Assembly: GCA_963749035.1 (NCBI GenBank)
Contig: CAVVKW010000004.1
Coordinates: 1,674,001 to 1,738,000, forward strand
DNA from: CAVVKW01 sp963749035
GTDB lineage: Bacteria; Verrucomicrobiota; Verrucomicrobiia; Chthoniobacterales; JAATET01
Reading direction: 5' to 3'
DNA length: 64,000 bases
The position numbers and the translations under genes were made by a program. Within the stretch, counting starts at the first letter, position 1. The number at the start of each line of letters is the position of its first letter. A model generated the notes under the pieces. That model was given only the letters and a program-made list of their open reading frames with translations, did no database searches and was not told where the DNA came from. Below are positions 44,971-54,405 of this stretch, piece by piece.

Positions 44971-46821
44971 CTACGACTTCGTGACCAGCTGCTCCAGCAA
45001 TGAATTGATCCGCTTCAGCATCGCGTTCGGATCTTCCATCAGGCCAGCGGAGATCAGTGCGTTGTCGTAAACCTGCTCGGCCACTTGCTTCGCCAGGTCA
45101 GGATTGGACTCCCGCTGATTGGCGAGACCGGCAATCATCGGATGAGCCGGGTTGATCTCGAGGTTCTGCTTGAACGGATTCGCTTCGCCTCGGTTTAAGT
45201 TTTTCAACATCCGGCGCATGCTCGCCGTCATTCCCGCATCGCTCTCGACGACGACGGCCGGACTGTCGACGAGACGGGACGAGACGCGGACCTCATCCAC
45301 CTTGTCGCCGAGCGTTTCCTTCAAGAAATTGCACAGCAGGCGGGAAGCTTCCTCGTCCAACTTGCTCTCCGACTTCTCGAGTTCGATCTCAGCCTTCTCG
45401 GCGGAAACGATCTTCTTGCCCTCGAACTCGTGCAGGTGATCCATGACGAATTCGTCCCACGGGTCGTAGAGAAAGAGCACCTCGAGAGACTTGGCTTGCA
45501 GTCCCTCGTAATACGGGCTCGCCAAGCAAGCTTCGCGGGACGACGCCGAGATGAAATAGATCTCTTTCTGCTCCTCGCCCATCCGACTGACGTAATCGGT
45601 CAGCGACACCGCCGACTCGGACGTTGACGTCTCGTAGCGAAGCAGCTTCGCAAGTGCGTCGCGGTGCGTGTAGTCGCTGACGATGCCCTCCTTCAAAAAA
45701 TGTCCGAATTCTTTGAAGAACGCCGCGAACTTGTCCGGGTCACCCTTCGCCTCGTCGTCGAGAAACTTCAGGAATCGCGTCGTCAGCACCTTGTTCAGCT
45801 TCTGGAGAAGCGCACTATCTTGCATCGTCTCGCGCGAGATATTCAGCGGCAGATCCTCACTGTCGACCACGCCTTTGAGGAATCGAAGCCACTCGGGGAA
45901 CAAACCCTTCGATTTCGACTGGATCAAAATCTTGCGGCAGTAAAGGTGGACCTCGCTCTCGGTCTTCGGCATTCCCAGCTTTTCCAAGCTATGCTGCGGA
46001 ACAAACAGCAGGGCGCGAATCGCCAGGGGCGCGTCGGCGTTAAAATGCAGTCGATACTGCGGCGCTTCGTTATCGTGGCCGATGAATTTGTAAAATTCCT
46101 CGTAGTCCGTGTCGGTGATCTCACTCTTGTTCCGCGTCCAGATCGCGCTGATCGTATTGACCGTCTTCCCATTCAGCTGAATGGGAACGCCGACGAAATT
46201 CGAGTAACGTTTAATGATCGACTCCACCCGCTGTTCGTTCGCGTATTCTTTGTCGTCCTCCGTGAGCGAAATGACGATTCTCGTCCCTCGCGGCAGATCG
46301 CTGGCTTCCTCGATCTCGTAGCTACTCACCCCGTCCGACGACCAAATCCACCCCGTCGCGTCCGACTCGTGACTCCGCGTGTAAACCGTCACTTTCGAAG
46401 CGACCATGAACGCGGAGTAAAATCCGACACCGAACTGCCCGATGATCTCGGCCGTGTCCTCCGACGAACCAGCCGCAGCTCGCTCTTTGATCTGTTGGAG
46501 AAACGCCTTCGAGCCCGAGTGCGCAATCGTCCCCAAATTTTCGATCAATTCGTCGCGGGTCATGCCCGTCCCCGCGTCCACGAACGTGATCGTTTTGGCG
46601 GTGTCATCAGTGTTCACGGATATTTCGAGCTCCCGCTCAGGCTCGTAAACCTCCGTGCCCGCGGTCTGGAGGAATTTCAGCTTCCCGGTCGCGTCGGCCG
46701 CGTTCGAGATCAGCTCGCGGATAAAAATCTCTTTATCCGTGTAGAGCGAGTGAATGACGATGTTGAGAAGCTGGGCAATCTCGGCTTGGAATTCGTGTTT
46801 CTCGGGTGTGGTCGTGCTCAT
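44971..46821 (-). CDS. htpG: HSP90-family molecular chaperone
   Basis: A 616-residue cytoplasmic ATP-dependent chaperone. The N-terminal GHKL ATPase domain shows ELISNAADA, DAGTGMTRDELI and GQFGVGFYSAFMVA; a middle domain (SRETMQDS) and a C-terminal dimerisation domain follow. Length matches bacterial HtpG. No CIRCE element was seen in the 297-bp region upstream. It converges on the chitosanase gene (75 bp) and follows the act operon on the same strand. Confidence 0.97.
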   Translation of the reverse strand: MSTTTPEKHEFQAEIAQLLNIVIHSLYTDKEIFIRELISNAADATGKLKFLQTAGTEVYEPERELEISVNTDDTAKTITFVDAGTGMTRDELIENLGTIAHSGSKAFLQQIKERAAAGSSEDTAEIIGQFGVGFYSAFMVASKVTVYTRSHESDATGWIWSSDGVSSYEIEEASDLPRGTRIVISLTEDDKEYANEQRVESIIKRYSNFVGVPIQLNGKTVNTISAIWTRNKSEITDTDYEEFYKFIGHDNEAPQYRLHFNADAPLAIRALLFVPQHSLEKLGMPKTESEVHLYCRKILIQSKSKGLFPEWLRFLKGVVDSEDLPLNISRETMQDSALLQKLNKVLTTRFLKFLDDEAKGDPDKFAAFFKEFGHFLKEGIVSDYTHRDALAKLLRYETSTSESAVSLTDYVSRMGEEQKEIYFISASSREACLASPYYEGLQAKSLEVLFLYDPWDEFVMDHLHEFEGKKIVSAEKAEIELEKSESKLDEEASRLLCNFLKETLGDKVDEVRVSSRLVDSPAVVVESDAGMTASMRRMLKNLNRGEANPFKQNLEINPAHPMIAGLANQRESNPDLAKQVAEQVYDNALISAGLMEDPNAMLKRINSLLEQLVTKS

Positions 46822-47118
46822 GAATCAGTGGAAAATTGGGAGCGAGAATCTAGCCAATCTCCGCGCTCAGGGAAGAACGGAATTGATCACCATAAGGTGA
46901 CCGATCCCCGATCCGCGAGTTGATGGGTCGCGCGTGAGCGTCCGGCCCTCGCCACGCCGAACCCCGAGCCCCAAATCCAACCAAGCCGTTCTCGTAGGTA
47001 GCAAAGGAATCCCAATAATCGCTACAGCTCACGCCGATTCAGAATCGGCCCGAAAACACGCGTCAGACTTGGAGCACCCCCGAAAAAATTCTCGCCAGAA
47101 AGTCCGTCGTTGCGGAAG
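46822..47118. other. 297-bp non-coding region between actD and htpG, with inverted repeats
   Basis: No credible gene is seen here and no CxxCH motif in any frame, so it holds no actE remnant. It must contain the end of the act transcript and the htpG promoter. Several small inverted repeats occur: tcacc/ggtga (46887-46900), gtagc/gctac (46997-47025) and gccgatt/aatcggc (47033-47049). Confidence 0.6.
47033..47049 (-). terminator. 7-bp hairpin downstream of actD
   Basis: Arms gccgatt and aatcggc are perfect complements around a 3-nt loop, 70 bp after the actD stop on the minus strand. There is no T-run, so this is a weak terminator prediction for the act operon. Confidence 0.35.
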
Positions 47119-47712
47119 TCAGTCTTCGTGAACGACCGTGATCTCGGTCCCGCCGAGCTCGATCAGCATGTCGCGCGTATTCCGCTCGAAGAACTGCGGA
47201 TCGCGCGATTCGATGCAGAGGTAGAATTTGTCGTCGGTCGCTTTTTTGAACCGATCCCAGTTGAAGAGCGGATGATTCCAGCGCGGCAGCCCGTTAATGA
47301 TCAACATTCCAAACACCGCCGTTAACGCCGAGAGGAGAATCGTCAATTCGAACATGATCGGGAAGAAGGCCGGAATGGTGAATTGGTTCACGGGTTTACC
47401 CGCAACCACCAACGGATAAAGAAACGACGAGGGAATGAACTGCAAGCAGATCGCCAAGGTGAAGCCCGTTAATCCACCGCAAAAAACCAGCATCGCGAGG
47501 AACGAGCGCTTAAGCCCCATCGCTTCATCCATCCCGTGGATCGGGAAGGGACTGTAAACGTCCCACCGTTTAAAACCCGCGTCGCGGACGTGCTCGGCCG
47601 CGTGATAAAGATCGCGCGCCGAAGAAAATTCCGCACCCATCGCGTAGATCGGCGCATTCGGATCACCCGCAACGTCAACTTCGGGTCGGTTCGGAGTAAC
47701 GGTGGCACTCAT
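47119..47712 (-). CDS. actD: Alternative complex III subunit ActD (DUF3341)
   Basis: A 197-residue DUF3341 protein. N-terminal soluble part has YAMGAEFSSARDLYHAAEHVRDAGF and YSPFPIHGMDEAMGLKRS, followed by two membrane helices (about 68-90 and 105-135) and a C-terminal soluble part. In alternative complex III, ActD is a small membrane-anchoring subunit of the quinol:acceptor oxidoreductase. The ATG at 47712 lies 1 nt after the actC stop region; an upstream extension lacks family similarity. It is the last act gene here. Confidence 0.9.
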   Translation of the reverse strand: MSATVTPNRPEVDVAGDPNAPIYAMGAEFSSARDLYHAAEHVRDAGFKRWDVYSPFPIHGMDEAMGLKRSFLAMLVFCGGLTGFTLAICLQFIPSSFLYPLVVAGKPVNQFTIPAFFPIMFELTILLSALTAVFGMLIINGLPRWNHPLFNWDRFKKATDDKFYLCIESRDPQFFERNTRDMLIELGGTEITVVHED

Positions 47713-47713
47713 A

Positions 47714-49174
47714 TCAATTCGCGGGCGAGATGGTGGGTTGTCCGCCAGCCGGTGCATTCTCCCGCTCCGGCTCGTAGTGCGGATCAGCTTCCGGCAGGAC
47801 AGCTTTGACTTCGAACATACAGATCATCGGCAGGAACCGGATGAAGAGCAGGAACAACGTCAGGAAGAGCCCGAACGTTCCGATGAACGTGCAGATGTCG
47901 ACGATGGTCGGGTGGAAGAGCTGCCAAGCACTTGGCAGATAGTCCCGCTGGAGCGTCGTCGCAATGATCACGAATCGCTCAAACCACATCCCCATGTTTG
48001 GGAATTGGACGATGATCAGAACGGCGACCCAGTTGTAACGGAACCACCGGAACCAGAAGAGCTGCGGCGCGACCACGTTACAAAACATCATCGGCCAATA
48101 GTATTCGGCAAATCCCGGTGCGGTCGCTCGGAACCAAAACGCTGCGCGTTCGAAGGGATTCGCGCCATACCACGCGATGAAAAGCTCCATCAGATAGGCG
48201 TAACCGACGATCGATCCCGTCAGCAGGATGATCTTGCACATCTTGTCGACGTGCCCCGGCGTGATCAGATCTTTCAGCGGCTTCCAGATCCAAGCGGCGG
48301 GAATCATGAGCGTCAGAACCATCGCAAAGCCACCGAAGATGGCACCCGCGACGAAGTAAGGCGGGAAGATCGTCGTGTGCCAGCCGGGAACGACCGACGT
48401 CGCGAAGTCAAACGAGACGACCGAGTGAACCGACAGCACGAGCGGGGTCGAGAGTCCCGCCAGCACGAGGTAGGCCATTTCGTAGTGTCGCCACTGTCGG
48501 TTTCCACCGCGCCAGCCAAGGGCCAGCATTCCGTAGATGAATTTTTTGATCTTCGTCGTGCAGCGATCCCGAATCGTCGCGAGGTCGGGGATCAAGCCGG
48601 TATACCAAAACAAGACCGAGACCGTGAAATAGGTCGAGACCGCGAAAACGTCCCAGAGCAACGGACTGCGGAAGTTCTGCCAGATCGCGTTTGCGTTGGG
48701 AACGGGAGCCAGAAACCAGACCATCCACACGCGGCCGACGTGCAGCGCCGGGTAGATTCCGGCGCAGACGACCGCGAAGAGCGTCATCGCTTCCGCCGCG
48801 CGGTTGATCGATGTCCGCCACTTCTGACGAGTCAGGAAAAGGATGGCCGAGATCAAAGTTCCGGCGTGGCCGATACCGATCCAGAAGACGAAATTCGTGA
48901 TGTCCCACGCCCAACCGACCGGGTGGTTGTTTCCCCAGACGCCGACACCGGTCGAGATGAGGTATCCCAGCATCGCGAAGCACATCAACATCACGGGCAC
49001 CGTGATCGCCATCGAGATATACCACCAGATCGGGGTCTTATCTTCGATGATCGAAGAGATGTAATTTCCGATCCACCCCATCGTCCGCTGGTTCAAGACC
49101 AGCGGTTGGCGGGTGAGATCACGCTCGTGTTGCGTGAGCGCGCTATCCGAATGTTCTGCGGTGGTGCTGGCCAT
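47714..49174 (-). CDS. actC: Alternative complex III subunit ActC (NrfD/PsrC-like quinol-binding membrane protein)
   Basis: A 486-residue integral membrane protein of the NrfD/PsrC family with about ten hydrophobic segments. Visible motifs are GNYISSIIEDKTPIWWY at the N-terminus and WDITNFVFWIGIGHAGTLIS. ActC carries the quinol-oxidation site in ACIII, passing electrons to the ActB iron-sulfur clusters. It starts 11 nt after actB and ends next to the actD start, consistent with one transcript actA-B-C-D. Confidence 0.93.
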   Translation of the reverse strand: MASTTAEHSDSALTQHERDLTRQPLVLNQRTMGWIGNYISSIIEDKTPIWWYISMAITVPVMLMCFAMLGYLISTGVGVWGNNHPVGWAWDITNFVFWIGIGHAGTLISAILFLTRQKWRTSINRAAEAMTLFAVVCAGIYPALHVGRVWMVWFLAPVPNANAIWQNFRSPLLWDVFAVSTYFTVSVLFWYTGLIPDLATIRDRCTTKIKKFIYGMLALGWRGGNRQWRHYEMAYLVLAGLSTPLVLSVHSVVSFDFATSVVPGWHTTIFPPYFVAGAIFGGFAMVLTLMIPAAWIWKPLKDLITPGHVDKMCKIILLTGSIVGYAYLMELFIAWYGANPFERAAFWFRATAPGFAEYYWPMMFCNVVAPQLFWFRWFRYNWVAVLIIVQFPNMGMWFERFVIIATTLQRDYLPSAWQLFHPTIVDICTFIGTFGLFLTLFLLFIRFLPMICMFEVKAVLPEADPHYEPERENAPAGGQPTISPAN

Positions 49175-49185
49175 GGAAAATCAGG

Positions 49186-52100
49186 TCAATGGTGGTCGAC
49201 GGGAGCTTTGGCGGCTCCCGCTTCGCCATGAGTCGTCGGGGTCGGGGGGTGCTCGGCGCCGTGGTCGGCTCCCGTCGCAAGGTGATGTTCACCGTGGTCA
49301 TCGCCGTGCCCCGCGCCGTGCCCCGCGCCGTGGTCGTCACCGTGATGGCCTCCGTGGTGATCCGGCGAATTGATGTTTCCGACCCCCGCTGCGCCGGGCA
49401 TAGCCATGTTTGGATTCTTGATCCGGGCCAGGTAGGTGACTCGCGGGCGGGCGTTCAGATACTTCAACATCGTGAACTGACGCGGATCCTTCCGCGTCTC
49501 GTAAATCCGGCGATCAGGATTGTTCATGTCGCCAAACACGATGGCCTCCGACGGGCAAGCGGCCTGGCACGCCGTTTTGAATGGGGCAATCGGCGTCTTG
49601 TATTTATCCGTCGGACCAGCCTTGACGATACGCGCAATCTTGGCCTCTTCGATCCGTTGGATGCAGAACGTGCACTTCTCCATGACGCCCCGCATGCGAA
49701 CCGTTACGTTCGGATTCTTCGACATTTTGAGGCTTTCCGCCATCCCCTTCTTGGCGAGCGGACCGTGGTAGAGCTTGTCCAGCGGCCGTTCGTTGTAGTC
49801 GAAGTAGTTGAATCGACGGACCTTCCAAGGACAGTTGTTCGCGCAATAACGCGTGCCGATGCAGCGGTTGTAGGCCATCAGGTTCAAGCCGTCTTCGCTG
49901 TGCACGGTCGCGTTGACCGGGCAGACCGTCTCACAAGGTGCGTTTTCGCAATGCTGACACAGGATGGCCTGTGCGACCATCTCGGGGTCCGCAGCGAGAT
50001 CGCCCTGATCATCCGTGAGGTCGTTCGGATTCGCAAAATAGCGGTCAATCCGCATCCAAGCCATGTCGCGGCCCTTGATCACCTGGTCTTTACCGACAAC
50101 GGGAACGTTGTTTTCCGCCTGACAGGCCACGACACAAGCGTTGCAGCCGTCGCAGACGTTCAGATCAACGGTCATCGCCCACTGCTCGGGCTCAAGCGGT
50201 GTGCCTTCCCCCTCGAAATAAGGATTCTTGTAGATCGAGTTGTTCGGCGGGATGTGGCTATCCATGCCGACGGAATCAGCAAAATCCGGATTCTCCTCGA
50301 AACGCTCGAGCGTCCCCTCGCGGAAGAGATCGCGACCTTCCATGACCCGCGTTTCCTGCGGCCGGGCCAAAGGATAAGTTCCGCCCGTCTTCTTCACTGA
50401 CGACACGGGTTGAAAACGCATACCACCCGTCGTTCGAAGCGGATAAGCGTTGAACCCCACGTCTTCCATCAGCGGAGAGACGTTCTTCCGACCGTAACCG
50501 AGTGCAATCGAGAACGAATTGTCGGCGTTGCCGGGCGCGATCAGCGCCGCCGCAACGAGTGCCTTACCACCCGCTGCCAGCTCCAAGAGATCTCCATCCT
50601 CGATCCCGAGATCCCGGGCCGTCGCCGGGCTGATGAGCAGAGCGTTGTCCCACGTTAGCTTCGTCTCGAAATCCGGCGTCTCCTGCAGCCACGCGTTGTT
50701 GGCATACCGTCCGTCATCGACACTCGAACTCCGTAAGAACACGACCTCCTGCGTATCGGCATCCGCCACCGGCGCCTCGATCGCACCCGCAGCACTCGCG
50801 TCAAAATTCAACCCCGTCTCCGGAAATTTCGTATCCGCGACAAACCCTGCCCGTAGAAATTCGTTCCAAGCGAGTTCCAAGGCCTCACCCGACTTCCCGG
50901 CCATCGCGTCAAACGTTTCCCGAACGAGTTCCGGCCCCTCCGGCAGCGGGCGCCCGGTCAAAGTCGCCAGGACATCGAGCTGCGACACCCCGTTCCACAG
51001 CGGCATGATCATCGGCTGGATCGACGAGATCGTTCCGTCGAAGGTCCGCGCATCGCCCCAAGCTTCAAGATAATGCGTCGCCGGCACCACCCACTCGCAA
51101 GCCATCGACGTCTCGTCCTCGAACAGCGACAGATGAAGCGAATTTGGGACTTTGCTCAGCAGTTGATCAAACGCGAGATCGGCCGGCGCATCATAGACGG
51201 GATTCCCCCCAAGGATGATCAACGCCCGGACCTGATCGTTGACGACGGCGTCCGCCAATTCTTTGATCGAGCTAACCTTCGAATTTGAAGCGGGGAGTTG
51301 CGCGCCCTTCAGGGTCGTTCCAACGTTGCCGAGAGCCTGGTTGATCGCGAGACCGAGGGCCTGGACCGCTGCGGGCTGTTCAGCTCCCACGAGGACCAAG
51401 CCGCGACCCTTCGCCGACTCCAGATCCTTCGCCACCCCGTCGAGCCAGGCTTCATCGAACTTGCCATCCGCCGCTGGAAATTTCTGACCGCCTTCCGCGC
51501 CGAGCTTCTCGGCGAGAGCCGATGCAAACGGCCCAATGTCCGACGCCTTCAAGCGCAGCCGGTGATCCGCCAAGCCGCCGGTGTTCGTGTAGTGATTCTC
51601 AACGACGTAGAGACGGTTCATCTTCCCGTCTTGCGGATTACGGCGACGGTAGAATCCAGCCGCATACTCAGGTCCAACGTCACTCGGATTTAAGAAATCG
51701 CTGTCGAGCGACAGGATCACGTCGGCTTCGTCAAAATTCGGAACCACCCTCGTGTTGTCGCCGAAAGCTGCCGCCTCGGCGGTCACACTCTCGGGAGAGC
51801 CGAGCGGCTCGTATTCCGCCCACATCAGCCCGGACATCTTACCGAGCAATTCGTCCCGGAGCCGGTCACGAGTCGGCCCGCCAAGTCCATCGGCAAGCAC
51901 CGCGACCCCGTCTCCTCCGCTTTCGCGGACCTTGGTCAGAAACTCTTCCAGCTTTGCGGCGTCGACCACGGCACCATCCCGCTTGATCTCCTTCGAACGG
52001 TTGGGATCGTAGAGGTCGAGAATGCTCGCCTGAGCGAACGCGTCCGTCCCGCCATTGCTGTAGGGATGCAAAGGATTCCCCTCTACCTTCGTTGGGCGAC

Positions 52101-52449
52101 CGTCGGAAGTCGTGGCGATCAGTGGGATTGCACCCTGCCGGGTCGGCATCGCCGTCGCGTAATAGAGAAATTTGCCTGGAACCGTCCACTCCACCCCATC
52201 TTTCAACGGAACGATAAACGACTCGGGTCGGCGACAACCACTCAAGCCCACACCCGCCAACGCCATCGAGGCGCCCATGAGTTTGATGAAGTCTCGCTTC
52301 GAGAGGCCACTCTCGTCGTAAACGTCCGCTTCCCGCGGGAACTCACTGCGGAGCACGTCTTCGAAATCGGGACGGTTTTCGAGTTCGCTGAGACTGCGCC
52401 ACATGGTCGGGCGCTCGGAGCGGGCGGGGTGCGGTAAAATACGTTTCAT
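49186..52449 (-). CDS. actB: Alternative complex III subunit ActB (molybdopterin-oxidoreductase-like/Fe-S fusion)
   Basis: A 1087-residue periplasmic subunit. The N-terminal half is a molybdopterin-oxidoreductase-like domain without visible cofactor ligands. An export-type KRDFIKLMGASMALAG segment lies near residue 50, with KR instead of RR. The C-terminal part is an iron-sulfur protein with Cys766/769/772/776, Cys831/834/839/843, Cys863/869/873 and a later CTFC plus CQAACP, enough for four clusters. The last 60 residues are His/Asp/Gly-rich. The ATG at 52449 overlaps the actA stop (ATGA). It conducts electrons from quinol to the ActA hemes. Confidence 0.93.
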   Translation of the reverse strand: MKRILPHPARSERPTMWRSLSELENRPDFEDVLRSEFPREADVYDESGLSKRDFIKLMGASMALAGVGLSGCRRPESFIVPLKDGVEWTVPGKFLYYATAMPTRQGAIPLIATTSDGRPTKVEGNPLHPYSNGGTDAFAQASILDLYDPNRSKEIKRDGAVVDAAKLEEFLTKVRESGGDGVAVLADGLGGPTRDRLRDELLGKMSGLMWAEYEPLGSPESVTAEAAAFGDNTRVVPNFDEADVILSLDSDFLNPSDVGPEYAAGFYRRRNPQDGKMNRLYVVENHYTNTGGLADHRLRLKASDIGPFASALAEKLGAEGGQKFPAADGKFDEAWLDGVAKDLESAKGRGLVLVGAEQPAAVQALGLAINQALGNVGTTLKGAQLPASNSKVSSIKELADAVVNDQVRALIILGGNPVYDAPADLAFDQLLSKVPNSLHLSLFEDETSMACEWVVPATHYLEAWGDARTFDGTISSIQPMIMPLWNGVSQLDVLATLTGRPLPEGPELVRETFDAMAGKSGEALELAWNEFLRAGFVADTKFPETGLNFDASAAGAIEAPVADADTQEVVFLRSSSVDDGRYANNAWLQETPDFETKLTWDNALLISPATARDLGIEDGDLLELAAGGKALVAAALIAPGNADNSFSIALGYGRKNVSPLMEDVGFNAYPLRTTGGMRFQPVSSVKKTGGTYPLARPQETRVMEGRDLFREGTLERFEENPDFADSVGMDSHIPPNNSIYKNPYFEGEGTPLEPEQWAMTVDLNVCDGCNACVVACQAENNVPVVGKDQVIKGRDMAWMRIDRYFANPNDLTDDQGDLAADPEMVAQAILCQHCENAPCETVCPVNATVHSEDGLNLMAYNRCIGTRYCANNCPWKVRRFNYFDYNERPLDKLYHGPLAKKGMAESLKMSKNPNVTVRMRGVMEKCTFCIQRIEEAKIARIVKAGPTDKYKTPIAPFKTACQAACPSEAIVFGDMNNPDRRIYETRKDPRQFTMLKYLNARPRVTYLARIKNPNMAMPGAAGVGNINSPDHHGGHHGDDHGAGHGAGHGDDHGEHHLATGADHGAEHPPTPTTHGEAGAAKAPVDHH

Positions 52450-53105
52450 CGGTGGCAGCCTCCGCAGGTGACCGGAGGATTCACGGCCCATTCTTGCTTG
52501 AATTTCGTGCCCATTTCGACCTGCGCTTCGGCAGAGACCGGCTTCCATTTCATGTTGAAGACTTCTTCGGGCGGACGGAGGTGATTCTGCGGTGCCCGGT
52601 GGCATTCCAGACACCACGCCATGCTTTGCGGTTCGTGCTGATAGACGACTTCCATCTCCGTGACGTCACCGTGGCAGCTGTAGCAGCTCACTCCACGACT
52701 CACGTGGACCGCGTGGTTGAAGTAAGCGTAATCCGGCACCTCGTGGATCCGATTCCACTGCATCGGTCGGCCCGTCTTCCAGCTATCGACCACGGCGGTC
52801 AGCTTCGGATTGTTGTGCTGCACCCGTCCCTCACCGTGACAGGTGATACACGTTTGGGTCGTCGGCACGTTCGAGTGCGAGGCCACTTCGACGAAGCTGT
52901 GACAGTATCGGCAATCCATCCCAAGTTGTTCCACGTGAATGACGTGTGAGAAAGGGACCGGCTGATTCGGCTCGTAGCCGACGCGCGTGTATTTTGGAGT
53001 GAAGTAATACCAGATTCCCAGAATCAGAAAACTCACGATCGCGCCCACGCAGATCACAAGCTTCAGGGGAAGCCAGTTTGTCCATTTCGGAAAAAAATTC
53101 GCCAT
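52446..53105 (-). CDS. actA: Alternative complex III subunit ActA (pentaheme cytochrome c)
   Basis: A 219-residue membrane-anchored cytochrome. One N-terminal helix (about 14-34) is followed by five CxxCH heme motifs at Cys65, Cys86, Cys141, Cys165 and Cys214, the number known for ActA. It accepts electrons from ActB on the periplasmic side. It is the first gene of the operon and its stop overlaps the actB start by 4 nt. An AT-rich promoter-like stretch lies upstream. Confidence 0.94.
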   Translation of the reverse strand: MANFFPKWTNWLPLKLVICVGAIVSFLILGIWYYFTPKYTRVGYEPNQPVPFSHVIHVEQLGMDCRYCHSFVEVASHSNVPTTQTCITCHGEGRVQHNNPKLTAVVDSWKTGRPMQWNRIHEVPDYAYFNHAVHVSRGVSCYSCHGDVTEMEVVYQHEPQSMAWCLECHRAPQNHLRPPEEVFNMKWKPVSAEAQVEMGTKFKQEWAVNPPVTCGGCHR

Positions 53106-53162
53106 TTCGCAGGGTCAAAAGCTGCCGGTCAATCAGTGGAGCCCGACAGAGCCGTCGAAGCT

Positions 53163-53190
53163 AGTATTAATAAATCTTATAGCAATCACA
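53163..53190 (-). promoter_or_regulatory. AT-rich promoter-like stretch upstream of actA
   Basis: In the 184-bp gap between actA and the divergent DUF192 gene, agtattaataaatcttata is by far the most AT-rich piece in the neighbourhood. On the minus strand it contains TATAAG- and TATTAAT-like elements. Exact -35/-10 boxes cannot be assigned. Confidence 0.25.
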
Positions 53191-53289
53191 TTCTGGGTCA
53201 TCACCGACGGCAAAAACTTGCGGCGAATTCGCGTTCAAATTGCGAAATCAAGTTCGCCAGTGTCAACGAAATCGATACGATTTCTGACC

Positions 53290-53748
53290 ATGCACCCCGC
53301 ATTTTTCCGTCATTGCCTACTTCTGTCCCTTCTCTTCCAGTCCACGCTCTCCTTCGCGGACGTTCCTCAACCCAAACTTCCAACGATCTCTCTCATAATC
53401 GGCACCGAAACGCTCGTCGCCGAAGTCGCCGACGATCCGAACGAACGGAATACCGGAATGATGTTCCGCGAATCGATGGCCGATGGCGCGGGCATGCTTT
53501 TCGTGATGGACCGCGTTGGGCCGGTCAGCTTCTGGATGCGAAACACAACCGTCCCGCTTTCCATCGCTTACCTCAATACTGCCGGGGTCATCATGGAGAT
53601 CCACGATCTCCAGCCGCACGACGAAACGTCAGTGAACAGCGAATTTCAGAACATCGCTTACACCATCGAGGTTCCCCAAGGATGGTTTTCGCGGGTCGGA
53701 ATCTTCCCGGGCCAAGTCGTCGATGGTCTTCCTCCGTTCCGGCGCTGA
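53290..53748 (+). CDS. DUF192 exported protein
   Basis: A 152-residue protein with a signal peptide (residues 1-23, ending LSFAD) and a DUF192 domain: VEVADDPNERNTGMMFRESM-type N-terminal part, FWMRNTTVPLSIAYL and GWFSRVGIFPGQVV. The family is a small beta-barrel of unknown function, widespread as a periplasmic protein. The ATG at 53290 gives the signal peptide; the longer frame upstream does not. It converges on marC with 27 bp between. Confidence 0.87.
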   Translation: MHPAFFRHCLLLSLLFQSTLSFADVPQPKLPTISLIIGTETLVAEVADDPNERNTGMMFRESMADGAGMLFVMDRVGPVSFWMRNTTVPLSIAYLNTAGVIMEIHDLQPHDETSVNSEFQNIAYTIEVPQGWFSRVGIFPGQVVDGLPPFRR

Positions 53749-53758
53749 GCGTTTCCGG

Positions 53759-53774
53759 TCGGTCGAAGGACCGA
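53759..53774. terminator. Short hairpin between convergent DUF192 and marC genes
   Basis: Arms tcggtc and gaccga with a gaag loop fill the 27-bp gap between the two stop codons. The stem is short and has no T-run, so it is a weak bidirectional terminator candidate. Confidence 0.3.
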
Positions 53775-53775
53775 A

Positions 53776-54405
53776 CTACGCGGTCTTCACCAGCTGCATC
53801 ACGCCATCGATCAGAAGCTGAACTCCGATGCACAGCAGAATGAAGCCCATGATCTTGGTCAACGCGTTGGCCCCGTTGACCCCCAGCAATCCCAGCAGAC
53901 GCTCGGAATTTGCCAAAATCACCCAACAGACCAGAACCACGGCGATGATCGCACCCAGCATCTCACCGTAAGCCCAGGCCGACTGGCTCGTTTTCGCCGC
54001 CGTCAGACCGATTACCGTGGCGATCGACCCCGGGCCCGCTAACAGCGGCATCGCCAAGGGTGAGAACGCGATGTCCGACTTCGCGACCGCTTCCGCGTGC
54101 TCCTCGGGGCTATGCGTGTCCACCTGCTTCGGCGCGAGCAGCCCGAAACCAATCTTCACGATCACGAGACCGCCCGCGATTCGGATTCCGGGAAGGCTCA
54201 GCCCGAAAAAGCTCATGATCGCTTGGCCAAAGAAGAAGAACGCCAGCAGGATGGCCAACATGTAGATGCAGCCCTTGAGCGCCTGCTGCTGCCGAAGGGC
54301 AGACTTCTCGCCTTCGGTAATTGATAGAAAAATCGCCGCATTCCCGAGCGGATTGCAGATCGCAAACAGCGCGGCAAAAGTTGTGAGGAAAATTTCGAAA
54401 TTCAT
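53776..54405 (-). CDS. MarC-family integral membrane protein
   Basis: A 209-residue protein with six hydrophobic segments. It shows FAICNPLGNAAIFLS in the first helix and SPLAMPLLAGPGSIATVIGL in the centre, both typical of MarC (UPF0056). The family's function is unsettled; a role in antibiotic resistance was proposed and not supported. The ATG at 54405 is chosen because the family begins just before the first helix. The 628 bp upstream hold no confident gene. Confidence 0.9.
   Translation of the reverse strand: MNFEIFLTTFAALFAICNPLGNAAIFLSITEGEKSALRQQQALKGCIYMLAILLAFFFFGQAIMSFFGLSLPGIRIAGGLVIVKIGFGLLAPKQVDTHSPEEHAEAVAKSDIAFSPLAMPLLAGPGSIATVIGLTAAKTSQSAWAYGEMLGAIIAVVLVCWVILANSERLLGLLGVNGANALTKIMGFILLCIGVQLLIDGVMQLVKTA

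Noticed and set aside
46850..47131. Possible actE remnant after actD
   Set aside because: No CxxCH heme motif or helix is present in any frame of the interval.
47702..49231. Plus-strand reading frame of 509 codons
   Set aside because: Antisense to actC; product is Arg/Asp/Glu-rich, a reflection of hydrophobic codons on the other strand.
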